From: an uncultured Bacteroidales bacterium
GTDB taxonomy: Bacteria > Bacteroidota > Bacteroidia > Bacteroidales > Paludibacteraceae
DNA: 32,060 nucleotides
Direction: 5' to 3'
Assembly: GCA_937916355.1 (NCBI GenBank)
Contig: CALFTM010000002.1
Coordinates: 1-32,060, forward strand
The notes under the pieces were generated by a model, which ran no database searches, was not told the DNA's origin, and saw only the letters and a list, made by a program, of their open reading frames with translations. Numbering within the stretch: the stretch's first letter is position 1; every line of letters starts with the position of its first letter. A program made the translations under genes and the position numbers. Shown one piece after another: positions 16,308-24,472 of the stretch.

Positions 16308-19300
16308 ATGGTTTTATTAAATAGATTTTTAGGAGTTTTGGTATTGGTTTTGTCTTGTTTCATGTCTGCTTATGCAGTCAATGAAGGGACGCCAAATCTT
16401 AGTTTTGAGGAAGGAGATTTTACTGGTTGGGATTTGTATCTCGGTGAATATTATTTGGATGATGAGACCGGCGGGTATGTTTATGACTGGGAGCCGGTTG
16501 CAAATACTGATCGCATCAAAGTGATGAACACGGTTGCTGGTACGATGGATCCCACGATTGCTTGTGCGGATTTCTACGTCAATCCGGATGGTGTGCCGGT
16601 TGCGAGAATTGGTAAACCCAATGTTTGTGATCTATATCCTCGTTATAATTATGTATCATATCGTTGTCAGGCCTATAAGGCAGCAGCGGAAAAGATGGTT
16701 TATAAATTTAAGGTGACCGAAGAGACCGCACTGTTGACCTATAAGTTTGCCCTCGTTCTCGCAGACCCGGTTGGAAATGCGTCGAGTGGTGCGCATACAG
16801 GAGAGCAGTTGCCACAGTTCTCATTCAACATTACTTCTGTCAATGAAGAGACAGGTTTGGAGAAATCCCTCAGTTGTAGTGAGTATTCCGTAAAAGTGGG
16901 TTCTGAAGATTTGGAAAACAATGGGAATTGTCATTTGTCATCTACTCGTAACGGAAATAATCCAATAGATTATCGTTATAAAAACTGGACTACCGGTGCG
17001 ATTGATTTGTCGAATCAAATTGGAAATACAGTAACCATTGATGTTTGGTCGCACGATTGTCTGGTTGAGATTGATTGTGGAAATGGACCAACACCTGTGG
17101 CTGGTGGTCATGAGGCGTGGGGATACTTCTGGGCAGAAACAAAAAGTTTGAAATTGAAGACCCGAAATTGTGGTAACGAGAACCCCGTTTTGGAAGCGCC
17201 AGAAGGATTTCATGAATATAAGTGGTCTCGTTCCGATGGTTTGGAGGGAACGATAAAAACTCCCGATCCAGAGAAACCTTGGATTGTGGAGGTCGACCGA
17301 GCTACAATTGTTGAAGGTGTTGTATATACTTGCGAAGTGCTTTCTGAATTTTGTGGCTCGTACATCAAAATTTCAGCAGAACTTGATGACATTGAGGTGA
17401 TGCCTGATTTTACTTTGCAGGACACTTGTGGCGGACGCATTAAGTTTGAAAGTTTGGCAATGGTTGAAGGAGACCAGATTTATTCATATTCATGGGATTT
17501 TGGTGATAGCACCTATTCTGTGTTAGAAAATCCTCAGCATGATTACAATGCCCCCGGGAAATATACGGCAAAATTGACTGTTCTTTCTGCCATGGGGTGT
17601 AAGGATTCTATTGAAAAAGATGTGATAGTCCGTTATTTCCCGAACCTCGAAATTGAAGGTAATACAAAATATTGTATAGGAGATAACATTGATTTGGAAG
17701 TACTTGAAGCTGAGACCGGTAGTGATTTTTTATGGAGTACGGGAGATACTGAGCAGAAAATTCAAGTTGTGGCAGAAGAGAGCCAATATTTCTCGGTGAA
17801 GGTGACCGACCGTTTTTCATGTGAATATGAGAAGAGCGTTTATGTCTCTGTATTTGAACGACCTACGGTTCGTTTGAGAGGAGATGTGAGTGTTTGTTAC
17901 GGAGATACTGCAACTTTGATAGCGGGTGGAGCATCCTCTTATTCATGGAGCGTTGGTACAAGTGGGGACTCTTTGCGTGTTCGTCCGCTTGCTGATACAA
18001 AATATACTGTTGTGGGAACTTCTTCTAATGGTTGTAGTGGAACTGCCGACACCATTGTGTCCGTTTTGCCTTTGCCGATAGTTACGATAGAAGGAGAGGA
18101 CGAGGTTTGTGTGAACAACAACCTTGTGATGACAGCACACGGGGCGGAGACCTACATTTGGAACGATCTTTTCTCCGGAGGCGAGCGTACCATCGTTCCG
18201 AGCGAGTCGGGATTGCTGACCTATACCGTTAAAGGAATTGATTCCAATAATTGCTCATCTTCGGTAAGTAAGAACATCTATGTGAAGGATTTGCCGGTTG
18301 TATTGATAAAAGGAGATTCTGTGGTTTGTGAGGGTGAAATCGCCAGACAGGAGGCCATAGGAGCTGAGACGTATATATGGCAAGACAGTTCGTCGCTCAG
18401 TTATTTGTCGAAAAAAGTAGAAAGACCTGAAATGTGGACAGTTACGGGTACGTCGGAAGGTTGTTCTGTTACCGTATCAAAAATGATCTATACCCAAAAG
18501 CCATCCAATGTTTGGATAGATGGTATTCCTGAAATCTGTAAAGGAGACACTTTGCGTTTGGTGGCAGTGGGAGCAGAGTCTTACGAGTGGAGCGATGGCT
18601 CGAAAACCGACTCCTTAATATCCAGTCCTACAATATCTACTACCTACCAACTTGTGGCAACAAGTGAGAACGGGTGTAAGGTGTTGAAAAATATTGATGT
18701 GAAAGTGAATCCGAACCCTGTCTTATCCATCAAAGGAGACCTTGGCGTTTGTGCCAATTCGTTCGCCAATTTGGAGGCGGTTCCCCTCAGTGGAGAAATT
18801 GCCGTTTATCATTGGGATTATGGAGCTAACGGCTCAAAGGCAGAACCTTTGGTGACAGAAGAGACAACCTATACAGTCAGAGGAGAAGATTTAAATGGAT
18901 GTGTGGGGACGGCATCTCATACGGTGTCGATTATCGCCCCTCCGAAAGTTACATTCTCAGGAGATACCCTTGTCTGTAAAGGTGATCCGGCTATGATTGT
19001 CGCATCGGGCGCAGCCTCTTATGTGTGGCATGACGGTTCTTTGGGTTCTCGCTTCGTGAAGAGGGTGGAGGATAGTGAGTTGTTTACCGTTACGGCAAGT
19101 TTAAATGGTTGTTCTATTGATACTTCCATCTTGATTTCCGTTTTGCCAGCTCCGTCTATTTGGGTGGATGGAAATACCTCTATTTGTCCGGGTGATTCAT
19201 TGTACTTGACAGTCAGAGGAGCTAAAAAATATTTGTGGAATGCTTCAGTAGAAGGCGAGAACTATAAAAGCTTACCGACAGTTTCATCAAAAGTATCCGT

Positions 19301-20807
19301 GATAGGAGAGAGTGAAAATGGGTGTGTTTCTAAACTTGAAGTTCCATTTACAGTCTTGCCACGACCTGACGTTAGAATTTTCGGAATGGAATCGGTGTGT
19401 CGTGATGGAGTAATCACACTTACAGCGACAGGAAACGATTTAATACAATATGAATGGAATACGGGTTCTACTGGAAAGTCCATGTCGGCACTTGTTCCAC
19501 AAGACACTACGTTCTATGTGACCGCATGGGATGAATTAGGATGCTCTAATGTAGCCTCTTTCACCGTCACGACGTTGGAGCCTCCAGTGATAGGTTTTGA
19601 GGGAGACACCTCCGTTTGTTCAGGAGAAGACATCATTTTATATGCTAATGGAGCAACTAATTTCAAATGGAGATTGAATGGGGCTATCTTGCAGGAAGGA
19701 GACCGTCTTAATTATCAGCCGAGCCATAACGTTGTTGTGACATTAGAAGGAACAGAAAGTAATTGTACCGCCAAAAAAGATATCCGAATAAAAGTCAATT
19801 CATTGCCGAATGTGAACATTATCGGTCCTGCAGGAGTTTGTAAAGGGTATGATGCAGATTTGGTCGCAACCGGTGCCGATTACTACGAATGGAATAGCGG
19901 AGATACTACCGCAAGTATCACGGTTTCCCCTGTAGTTGGAACATCGTATATTGTCAAAGGAATTACAAAAAATGGATGTAGCGCAAAAAAAAGCATAAAG
20001 GTGGATGTATATCGGGATTTAAATGTATCTTTGGAGGAAATTAGCAAGAGTGGCTGTCCCGGTGCGCCAACAATCATAGAAATTGGAGCACAAGGAGCTT
20101 TGACATATTCGTATAGTAGTGAGCCTTATAATATAACTATTTCAGGTACAACGTCTTATAATATAGAAGCTTTGGTTGAAGAACCAACAGAGGTTTATGT
20201 TGTAGGAACCGATCATAATGGCTGTCAAGGTTTTGACACGTTATTGGTGAAGCCTAAAGATTCTGATGATATGACATTTAAGGTAGTTCCGACCATGGTT
20301 GATTTGGAAAATCGCCGTATTGTCATGATTGGAGATAAGCCTAATAATGCCGAATGGCAGTGGAAAACAGGTGATGGTGCCGATTGGTATGAAGGAAAAC
20401 ATTTGGATCATGTCTATAGTGTAGATGATATTGCTTCTTCCGACTCATTTTTGGTAGTGGCGAGAGCCACAGACGAAGAGGGGTGCATACACGAGAGGAG
20501 TGAATATATTTACGTATGGAAAGATTTCTGGAATCCGACTGCGTTTTCTCCGGATGGGGATGGTCTTAACGACATATTCCGATTCAAAGGAGGGGAGTAC
20601 GTGGAAGAGTTTAATTTTACCATTTACGACAGAACTGGTATGATCATTTTCCAAGGACATAGCGTTGATGATGTTTGGGATGGTAATTATAGTAACGGCG
20701 AACCTTGTCCGCAAGGTGTATACGGATGGTCTCTTTCGTACTCAAGCAAATATAAAGGGATTGACAAACAAGGTGATAACAAAGGATTTGTGACACTTCT
20801 TAGATAG
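16308..20807 (+). CDS. Large surface protein: PKD and twelve Ig-like modules, T9SS type B sorting domain
   Basis: I use the ATG at 16308, not the in-frame TTG at 16281, because it gives a clean signal peptide (MVLLNRFLGVLVLVLSCFMSAYA); the product is 1499 residues. An N-terminal region starting TPNLSFEEGDFTGW looks like a lectin/jelly-roll type domain. A PKD domain follows at about 385-440 (YSWDFGDSTY...ENPQHDYNAPGKYT). Twelve Ig-like modules of about 70-80 residues (about 444-1318) follow, each opening with a pattern like V.I.GD..VC.GD and closing with ..NGC, one cysteine pair per module. The last 90 residues (WNPTAFSPDGDGLNDIF...VYDRTG-like...WDGNYSNGEPCPQGVYGW) are the gliding-motility/CHU_C type B sorting domain. 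Such proteins are exported by T9SS and act as adhesins. The next gene encodes PorP/SprF, the usual partner. Confidence 0.93.
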   Translation: MVLLNRFLGVLVLVLSCFMSAYAVNEGTPNLSFEEGDFTGWDLYLGEYYLDDETGGYVYDWEPVANTDRIKVMNTVAGTMDPTIACADFYVNPDGVPVARIGKPNVCDLYPRYNYVSYRCQAYKAAAEKMVYKFKVTEETALLTYKFALVLADPVGNASSGAHTGEQLPQFSFNITSVNEETGLEKSLSCSEYSVKVGSEDLENNGNCHLSSTRNGNNPIDYRYKNWTTGAIDLSNQIGNTVTIDVWSHDCLVEIDCGNGPTPVAGGHEAWGYFWAETKSLKLKTRNCGNENPVLEAPEGFHEYKWSRSDGLEGTIKTPDPEKPWIVEVDRATIVEGVVYTCEVLSEFCGSYIKISAELDDIEVMPDFTLQDTCGGRIKFESLAMVEGDQIYSYSWDFGDSTYSVLENPQHDYNAPGKYTAKLTVLSAMGCKDSIEKDVIVRYFPNLEIEGNTKYCIGDNIDLEVLEAETGSDFLWSTGDTEQKIQVVAEESQYFSVKVTDRFSCEYEKSVYVSVFERPTVRLRGDVSVCYGDTATLIAGGASSYSWSVGTSGDSLRVRPLADTKYTVVGTSSNGCSGTADTIVSVLPLPIVTIEGEDEVCVNNNLVMTAHGAETYIWNDLFSGGERTIVPSESGLLTYTVKGIDSNNCSSSVSKNIYVKDLPVVLIKGDSVVCEGEIARQEAIGAETYIWQDSSSLSYLSKKVERPEMWTVTGTSEGCSVTVSKMIYTQKPSNVWIDGIPEICKGDTLRLVAVGAESYEWSDGSKTDSLISSPTISTTYQLVATSENGCKVLKNIDVKVNPNPVLSIKGDLGVCANSFANLEAVPLSGEIAVYHWDYGANGSKAEPLVTEETTYTVRGEDLNGCVGTASHTVSIIAPPKVTFSGDTLVCKGDPAMIVASGAASYVWHDGSLGSRFVKRVEDSELFTVTASLNGCSIDTSILISVLPAPSIWVDGNTSICPGDSLYLTVRGAKKYLWNASVEGENYKSLPTVSSKVSVIGESENGCVSKLEVPFTVLPRPDVRIFGMESVCRDGVITLTATGNDLIQYEWNTGSTGKSMSALVPQDTTFYVTAWDELGCSNVASFTVTTLEPPVIGFEGDTSVCSGEDIILYANGATNFKWRLNGAILQEGDRLNYQPSHNVVVTLEGTESNCTAKKDIRIKVNSLPNVNIIGPAGVCKGYDADLVATGADYYEWNSGDTTASITVSPVVGTSYIVKGITKNGCSAKKSIKVDVYRDLNVSLEEISKSGCPGAPTIIEIGAQGALTYSYSSEPYNITISGTTSYNIEALVEEPTEVYVVGTDHNGCQGFDTLLVKPKDSDDMTFKVVPTMVDLENRRIVMIGDKPNNAEWQWKTGDGADWYEGKHLDHVYSVDDIASSDSFLVVARATDEEGCIHERSEYIYVWKDFWNPTAFSPDGDGLNDIFRFKGGEYVEEFNFTIYDRTGMIIFQGHSVDDVWDGNYSNGEPCPQGVYGWSLSYSSKYKGIDKQGDNKGFVTLLR
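17637..20262 (+). repeat. Twelve tandem Ig-like modules within the surface protein
   Basis: Module openings read LEIEGNTKYC, VRLRGDVSVC, VTIEGEDEVC, VLIKGDSVVC, VWIDGIPEIC, LSIKGDLGVC, VTFSGDTLVC, IWVDGNTSIC, VRIFGMESVC, IGFEGDTSVC, VNIIGPAGVC and a divergent twelfth (SLEEISKSGC). Each module ends with a second cysteine in SC, GC or NC. The modules are clearly homologous as protein but well diverged as DNA, so the array is old and not prone to slippage. Confidence 0.85.
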
Positions 20808-20872
20808 TTTGCCTGTAGGATAGTGGCTGTGTTTGAGGAGTTCATGGATTGGACAATTAAAATTAGAAGGTA

Positions 20873-21856
20873 ATGAGGAAACTATTACTAAGTTTATTGA
20901 TTGGGGTTATGGGAATTTCGTTTAGTGTGTCTGCACAAGACTTTTCGCTAACGAGTCATAATACTATGCCGTATGCATTGAACCCTTCTTTAGCAGGTGC
21001 GGCGAATGCTGTTCGCTTCGGATTGAATTATCGCCAACATTGGCCGGCGTTGGGAAATAAGTTCCACACTGTCCGTGCTTCGTATGACCAGAACTTCTAC
21101 AAACAGATGTGTTCTGTGGGTTTTGCTTATACTTATGATAACATGGGAGGTGGATGTTTCCAGTCGAACGAGTTTGATTTGATCTATTCTCATACGATTC
21201 GTCTAAAACCGGGTTATTTCATTCGTTTGGGAGTGCAGGCGGCGTTGTTCGCAAATTTCTTGAATGATGATTTGGTGTTTGAAGACCAATGGTCGGATTA
21301 CTATCGTGATGTCGTAAAAGAGACCAGTGAGAATTTCCACAGCGATTCGAGGGTCTTCCCCGACTTTTCTGCGGGTGCGGCTTTCGTCATTGAGAATCTC
21401 TTTACGTTTGGTGCTGCCATCTACCATATTGGTGAACCCAGAAATGGTTTCATTGATAAAACAGCGAACGTTTTGAACCGAAAATTGTCCGTTCATGCAA
21501 GCTATTTTAAAGATCTTCAGATTAAGAACGGTTTGTTTGGTCGTGCGGATCTTTCCAATAACTACCTTTTTGCCAATGTTTACTACCAGATGCAGGGGCA
21601 AGACCAGAATTTCTACGCTGGTGTAGGTTTGCTTTATAGCCCGTTGATCGTAGGTGTGGCGTTTAAGTCTGATTTCAATGATGTCTACACTCCTTCTTTT
21701 ATGGCTGGTCTTCAGTTTGGTAGTTTCCAGTTTACTTATAGCTACGATTTGTTTACCGGACGTGCAAAGAGGAATGGTTCGTGGTCTCACGAAATCAACT
21801 TGATTTACATTATCCGTAAGCATGAGAAATATCCTTGTCCGGTTGTTTACTGGTAA
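20873..21856 (+). CDS. PorP/SprF family T9SS outer-membrane protein
   Basis: The 327-residue protein has a signal peptide (MRKLLLSLLIGVMGISFSVSA) followed by the family's typical start (LTSHNTMPYALNPSLAGAANAVRFGLNYRQHWPAL). The rest alternates short polar loops with beta-strand-like segments (FTYSYDLFTGRAKRNGSWSHEINLIYII), as in an outer-membrane barrel. PorP is a T9SS component in Porphyromonas, and SprF is needed for export of the giant adhesin SprB in Flavobacterium. Copies placed directly after a type B cargo gene are thought to serve that cargo. Here it starts 65 bases after the 1499-residue surface protein, which fits that role. Confidence 0.92.
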   Translation: MRKLLLSLLIGVMGISFSVSAQDFSLTSHNTMPYALNPSLAGAANAVRFGLNYRQHWPALGNKFHTVRASYDQNFYKQMCSVGFAYTYDNMGGGCFQSNEFDLIYSHTIRLKPGYFIRLGVQAALFANFLNDDLVFEDQWSDYYRDVVKETSENFHSDSRVFPDFSAGAAFVIENLFTFGAAIYHIGEPRNGFIDKTANVLNRKLSVHASYFKDLQIKNGLFGRADLSNNYLFANVYYQMQGQDQNFYAGVGLLYSPLIVGVAFKSDFNDVYTPSFMAGLQFGSFQFTYSYDLFTGRAKRNGSWSHEINLIYIIRKHEKYPCPVVYW

Positions 21857-21891
21857 TTTATTATGTTGGGTTATATTTTTAGGTCAACGTG

Positions 21892-22530
21892 ATGGATTTT
21901 GAAGAACATGAATTAGATAACTATATTCTGGCTCATATTGATTGTGAGCCAGAATATTTGAAAAAGTTGGTGCGAGACACCAACTTATATACTTTAAAGC
22001 CTCGTATGATGTCCGGGCATTTGCAAGGACGGATGTTGAAGATGTTTTGTGCCATGATGTCCGCAAAACGTATTTTGGAGATTGGGGCTTTTACGGGTTA
22101 TTCTGCGTTGTGTATGGCAGAGGCTCTTCCAGAAGATGGAGTCCTCCATACCATAGAGGTGAATGACGAGATGGAGGAGTTCTTAACGGAGCGTTTCGAA
22201 AAGAGCGATTATGCTTCGAAGATTGTTCTGCACATCGGTGACGCAGTTGAATTGATTCCCTCTTTGCAAGAAGATTTTGATGTCGTCTTTATGGATGGTA
22301 ATAAGAGACATTACGACCAATATTATGAGGTGGTGATGGAGAAGTTGAGGGTCGGAGGACTCATCATTGCGGATAATACCCTTTGGGATGGTCATGTCCT
22401 TGAAGATTCCAAAGATGCTCAGACATTAGGTATTCAGAGGTTCAACGACCTTGTGATGAATGATGATCGTGTGGAGAAGGTGATTGTCCCTGTTAGAGAT
22501 GGAATGACATTGATTAGAAGAGTGAAATAA
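21892..22530 (+). CDS. O-methyltransferase, class I SAM-dependent (caffeoyl-CoA OMT type)
   Basis: The 212-residue protein has the SAM-binding motif ILEIGAFTGYSALCMAEALP, the acidic ribose-binding HTIEVNDEMEEF, and VVFMDGNKRHYDQYYE plus LIIADNTLWDG, which carry the metal and catalytic positions of the family. Substrate unknown; bacterial members methylate catechol-type compounds. I start at the ATG at 21892; the GTG just before it (21889) would add one residue. It follows the PorP/SprF gene by 35 bases and precedes the FKBP gene by 11, so it is likely part of one operon running to serS. Two perfect hairpins lie within codons 11-32 (21923-21957 and 21964-21986). Confidence 0.93.
   Translation: MDFEEHELDNYILAHIDCEPEYLKKLVRDTNLYTLKPRMMSGHLQGRMLKMFCAMMSAKRILEIGAFTGYSALCMAEALPEDGVLHTIEVNDEMEEFLTERFEKSDYASKIVLHIGDAVELIPSLQEDFDVVFMDGNKRHYDQYYEVVMEKLRVGGLIIADNTLWDGHVLEDSKDAQTLGIQRFNDLVMNDDRVEKVIVPVRDGMTLIRRVK
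21923..21986 (+). promoter_or_regulatory. Two perfect hairpins inside the methyltransferase coding region
   Basis: Hairpin 1 pairs 21923-21935 with 21945-21957 (13 bp, no mismatch, 9-base loop). Hairpin 2 pairs 21964-21972 with 21978-21986 (AAGTTGGTG/CACCAACTT, 9 bp, 5-base loop). They are 6 bases apart, 30-95 bases after the start codon. No T run follows. Their role, if any, is unknown. Confidence 0.6.
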
Positions 22531-22541
22531 AAAAATATACT

Positions 22542-23075
22542 ATGCAAGAGATAAATCTGAAACTCAGAAAATATTTTTTGGTTTGTGCCGCTTGCCTTTT
22601 ACCGGTGTTTTGCTGTGTCTCATGCGACGATGAGGATGAAGGCGGAGAGGACTTGATTGCTGAAATTCAAAAAAATAAGGAGGCAGGCGAGAAGTTCCTG
22701 TTAGGTGTGAAAGATCAGGCAGGAGTGGTTGTGGACCCTTCCGGTTTGATGTTTGAGGTCTTAGAAGCTTCTGCCGGACAGAAACCCGGTGCGACGGATA
22801 CTGTCTGCATCCAGTACAGTGGTTTTTTGGTTGATGGAAAGCAGTTCATCTCAAAGAGTGATACTGTTGCGATGGAGGATCTGGAAGAGGGACTCCATAT
22901 CGGGCTTCGCCACATGAACCAAGGTGCAAAAAATAAACTTTACATTCCTTACTATCTGATGTACGGAGCAACAAGTAACAGTTTTATTTTTGATGATAAA
23001 GAGATAAAAGTGAAAGAATATTCTGCATTAGTGTACGAAATGCAGTTAGATTCTGTTATATTTGCTAAAAAATAG
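22542..23075 (+). CDS. FKBP-type peptidyl-prolyl isomerase, lipoprotein
   Basis: The 177-residue protein has a lipoprotein signal (hydrophobic stretch, then CCVSC with lipid attachment probably at C28, followed by DDEDEGGED). A helical linker leads to an FKBP-like domain: LMFEVLEASAGQKPGATDTVCIQYSGFLVDGKQF, then MNQGAKNKLYIPYYLMYGA. Such proteins catalyse proline isomerization and assist folding of envelope proteins. Here it would sit on a membrane facing the periplasm, or on the surface given the acidic stretch after the cysteine, a trend reported for surface lipoproteins in Bacteroidota. Several active-site aromatics of strong FKBPs are hard to place, so catalytic activity is uncertain. It sits 11 bases after the methyltransferase and 20 before serS. 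Confidence 0.88.
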   Translation: MQEINLKLRKYFLVCAACLLPVFCCVSCDDEDEGGEDLIAEIQKNKEAGEKFLLGVKDQAGVVVDPSGLMFEVLEASAGQKPGATDTVCIQYSGFLVDGKQFISKSDTVAMEDLEEGLHIGLRHMNQGAKNKLYIPYYLMYGATSNSFIFDDKEIKVKEYSALVYEMQLDSVIFAKK

Positions 23076-23095
23076 AATACGAAATATTTGAAGTT

Positions 23096-24367
23096 ATGTT
23101 GACGTTAAAAGTTATCACAGAGAATCCGGACGAAGTAGTCCGCAAGTTAGCAAGAAAGCAGTTCGACGCAAAAGAGCCGATTGCTAAAGTGTTGGAATTG
23201 GATAAGGTGAGAAGGGCTTCGCAAGTGTCGTTGGATTCCCTTTTAGCGGAGATCAACAGTTTGTCGAGAAGTGTTGGTCAGTTGATGAAAGAGGGTAAAA
23301 AAGAAGAGGCGGAAGGTGTTAAGGCGAAGGTCGCATCTTTGAAAGATCAGACTAAGGATCTTCAGGAAGAGATGGATCGTTCTCAAGAAGAGATCACCGC
23401 AATTCTTTGTACCATACCTAACATCCCATACGATGATGTCCCAGATGGTAAGTGCGCAGAGGATAATGTCGTTGTCAAGACTGGAAATGAGATCGAGAAT
23501 TTGAATGAGGATGCGCTTCCTCATTGGGAATTGGCAAAAAAATATGATTTGATCGATTTCGAGTTGGGTGTGAAGATTTCAGGTGCAGGTTTCCCTGTTT
23601 ATAAAGGACAAGGAGCACGTTTGCAACGCGCATTGATCAACTTCTTCTTGGATGAGGCGCGAGATGCTGGCTATTTGGAGATCATGCCTCCGACAGTTGT
23701 AAATCAGGCTTCTGGTTTTGGTACAGGGCAATTACCAGACAAGGAGGGACAGATGTACCATTGCGAGTTGGATGATTTGTATTTGATTCCTACTGCGGAA
23801 GTTCCTGTGACGAATATCTATAGGGATGTGATTTTGGATGAGAAGGATTTGCCGATAAAAAATTGCGCCTATACTCAGTGTTTCCGTCGTGAGGCAGGGT
23901 CTTACGGAAAGGATGTGAGGGGATTGAATCGTCTTCACGAGTTTTCTAAAATTGAGATTGTGCGCATCGACACTCCGGAGCATTCAAAAGAGTCGCACAA
24001 GGAGATGTTGGAACATGTGGAAGGTCTCTTGAAAAAATTGGAGTTGCCTTACAGAATCCTCCATTTGTGTGGTGGCGATATGAGTTTTACTGCAGCCACT
24101 TGCTACGATTTTGAAGTCTATTCAGAGGCGCAAAAACGTTGGTTGGAGGTATCTTCGGTTTCCAATTTTGACTCATACCAAGCCAACCGTCTGAAGTGTC
24201 GTTACAAAGGTTCTGAAAAGAAGGCTCAACTTTGCCACACCTTGAACGGTAGTGCGTTGGCATTGCCTCGCATTGTAGCGGCGTTGTTGGAAAACAATCA
24301 AACTCCAGAAGGTATCAGAATCCCTAAGGCTTTAGTCCCTTATACTGGTTTTGAATACATTCGATAA
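23096..24367 (+). CDS. serS: Seryl-tRNA synthetase
   Basis: The 423-residue enzyme charges tRNA-Ser. The N-terminal coiled-coil arm (about 30-105, rich in Lys/Glu) recognises the long variable arm of the tRNA. The class II catalytic core has motif 2 FRREAGSYGKDVRGLNRLHEF and motif 3 LNGSALALPRIVAALLENNQ, with TAEVPVTN between arm and core. Length and start (MLTLKVITENPDEVVRKL) are as usual. It is the last gene of the apparent cluster starting with the surface protein; a long hairpin with a T run follows at 24420-24469. Confidence 0.97.
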   Translation: MLTLKVITENPDEVVRKLARKQFDAKEPIAKVLELDKVRRASQVSLDSLLAEINSLSRSVGQLMKEGKKEEAEGVKAKVASLKDQTKDLQEEMDRSQEEITAILCTIPNIPYDDVPDGKCAEDNVVVKTGNEIENLNEDALPHWELAKKYDLIDFELGVKISGAGFPVYKGQGARLQRALINFFLDEARDAGYLEIMPPTVVNQASGFGTGQLPDKEGQMYHCELDDLYLIPTAEVPVTNIYRDVILDEKDLPIKNCAYTQCFRREAGSYGKDVRGLNRLHEFSKIEIVRIDTPEHSKESHKEMLEHVEGLLKKLELPYRILHLCGGDMSFTAATCYDFEVYSEAQKRWLEVSSVSNFDSYQANRLKCRYKGSEKKAQLCHTLNGSALALPRIVAALLENNQTPEGIRIPKALVPYTGFEYIR

Positions 24368-24419
24368 TTGTTCTCCTAAAATTTTTGACGTAGAATTGAA
24401 TTATAAAAAGTAAAATAAA

Positions 24420-24469
24420 AGGGGTATGGAGGTCTCTTGTGAAGAGACTTTCGTACCTTTCAGTTTTTT
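24420..24469 (+). terminator. Terminator-like hairpin directly before the agmatine deiminase start
   Basis: A stem of 16 consecutive pairs (24423-24438 with 24442-24457, three G-T pairs, loop GTG) can be extended by up to three more, and is followed by TTTCAG and six T (24464-24469). It ends three bases before the ATG at 24473. It is well placed to terminate serS, but any agmatine deiminase transcript must either contain it or start almost at the start codon. See findings. Confidence 0.8.
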
Positions 24470-24472
24470 GTT

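Noticed and set aside
16154..16324. Small plus-strand frame starting MSMSPKEIFYTMKKRH before the surface protein gene
   Set aside because: It overlaps the start of the surface protein in another frame, resembles nothing I know, and ends without any translation signal of note; a leader peptide cannot be excluded but is not supported.
21203..21823. 206-residue open frame antisense to the PorP/SprF gene
   Set aside because: Shadow of a well-supported gene; no recognisable domain or start context.
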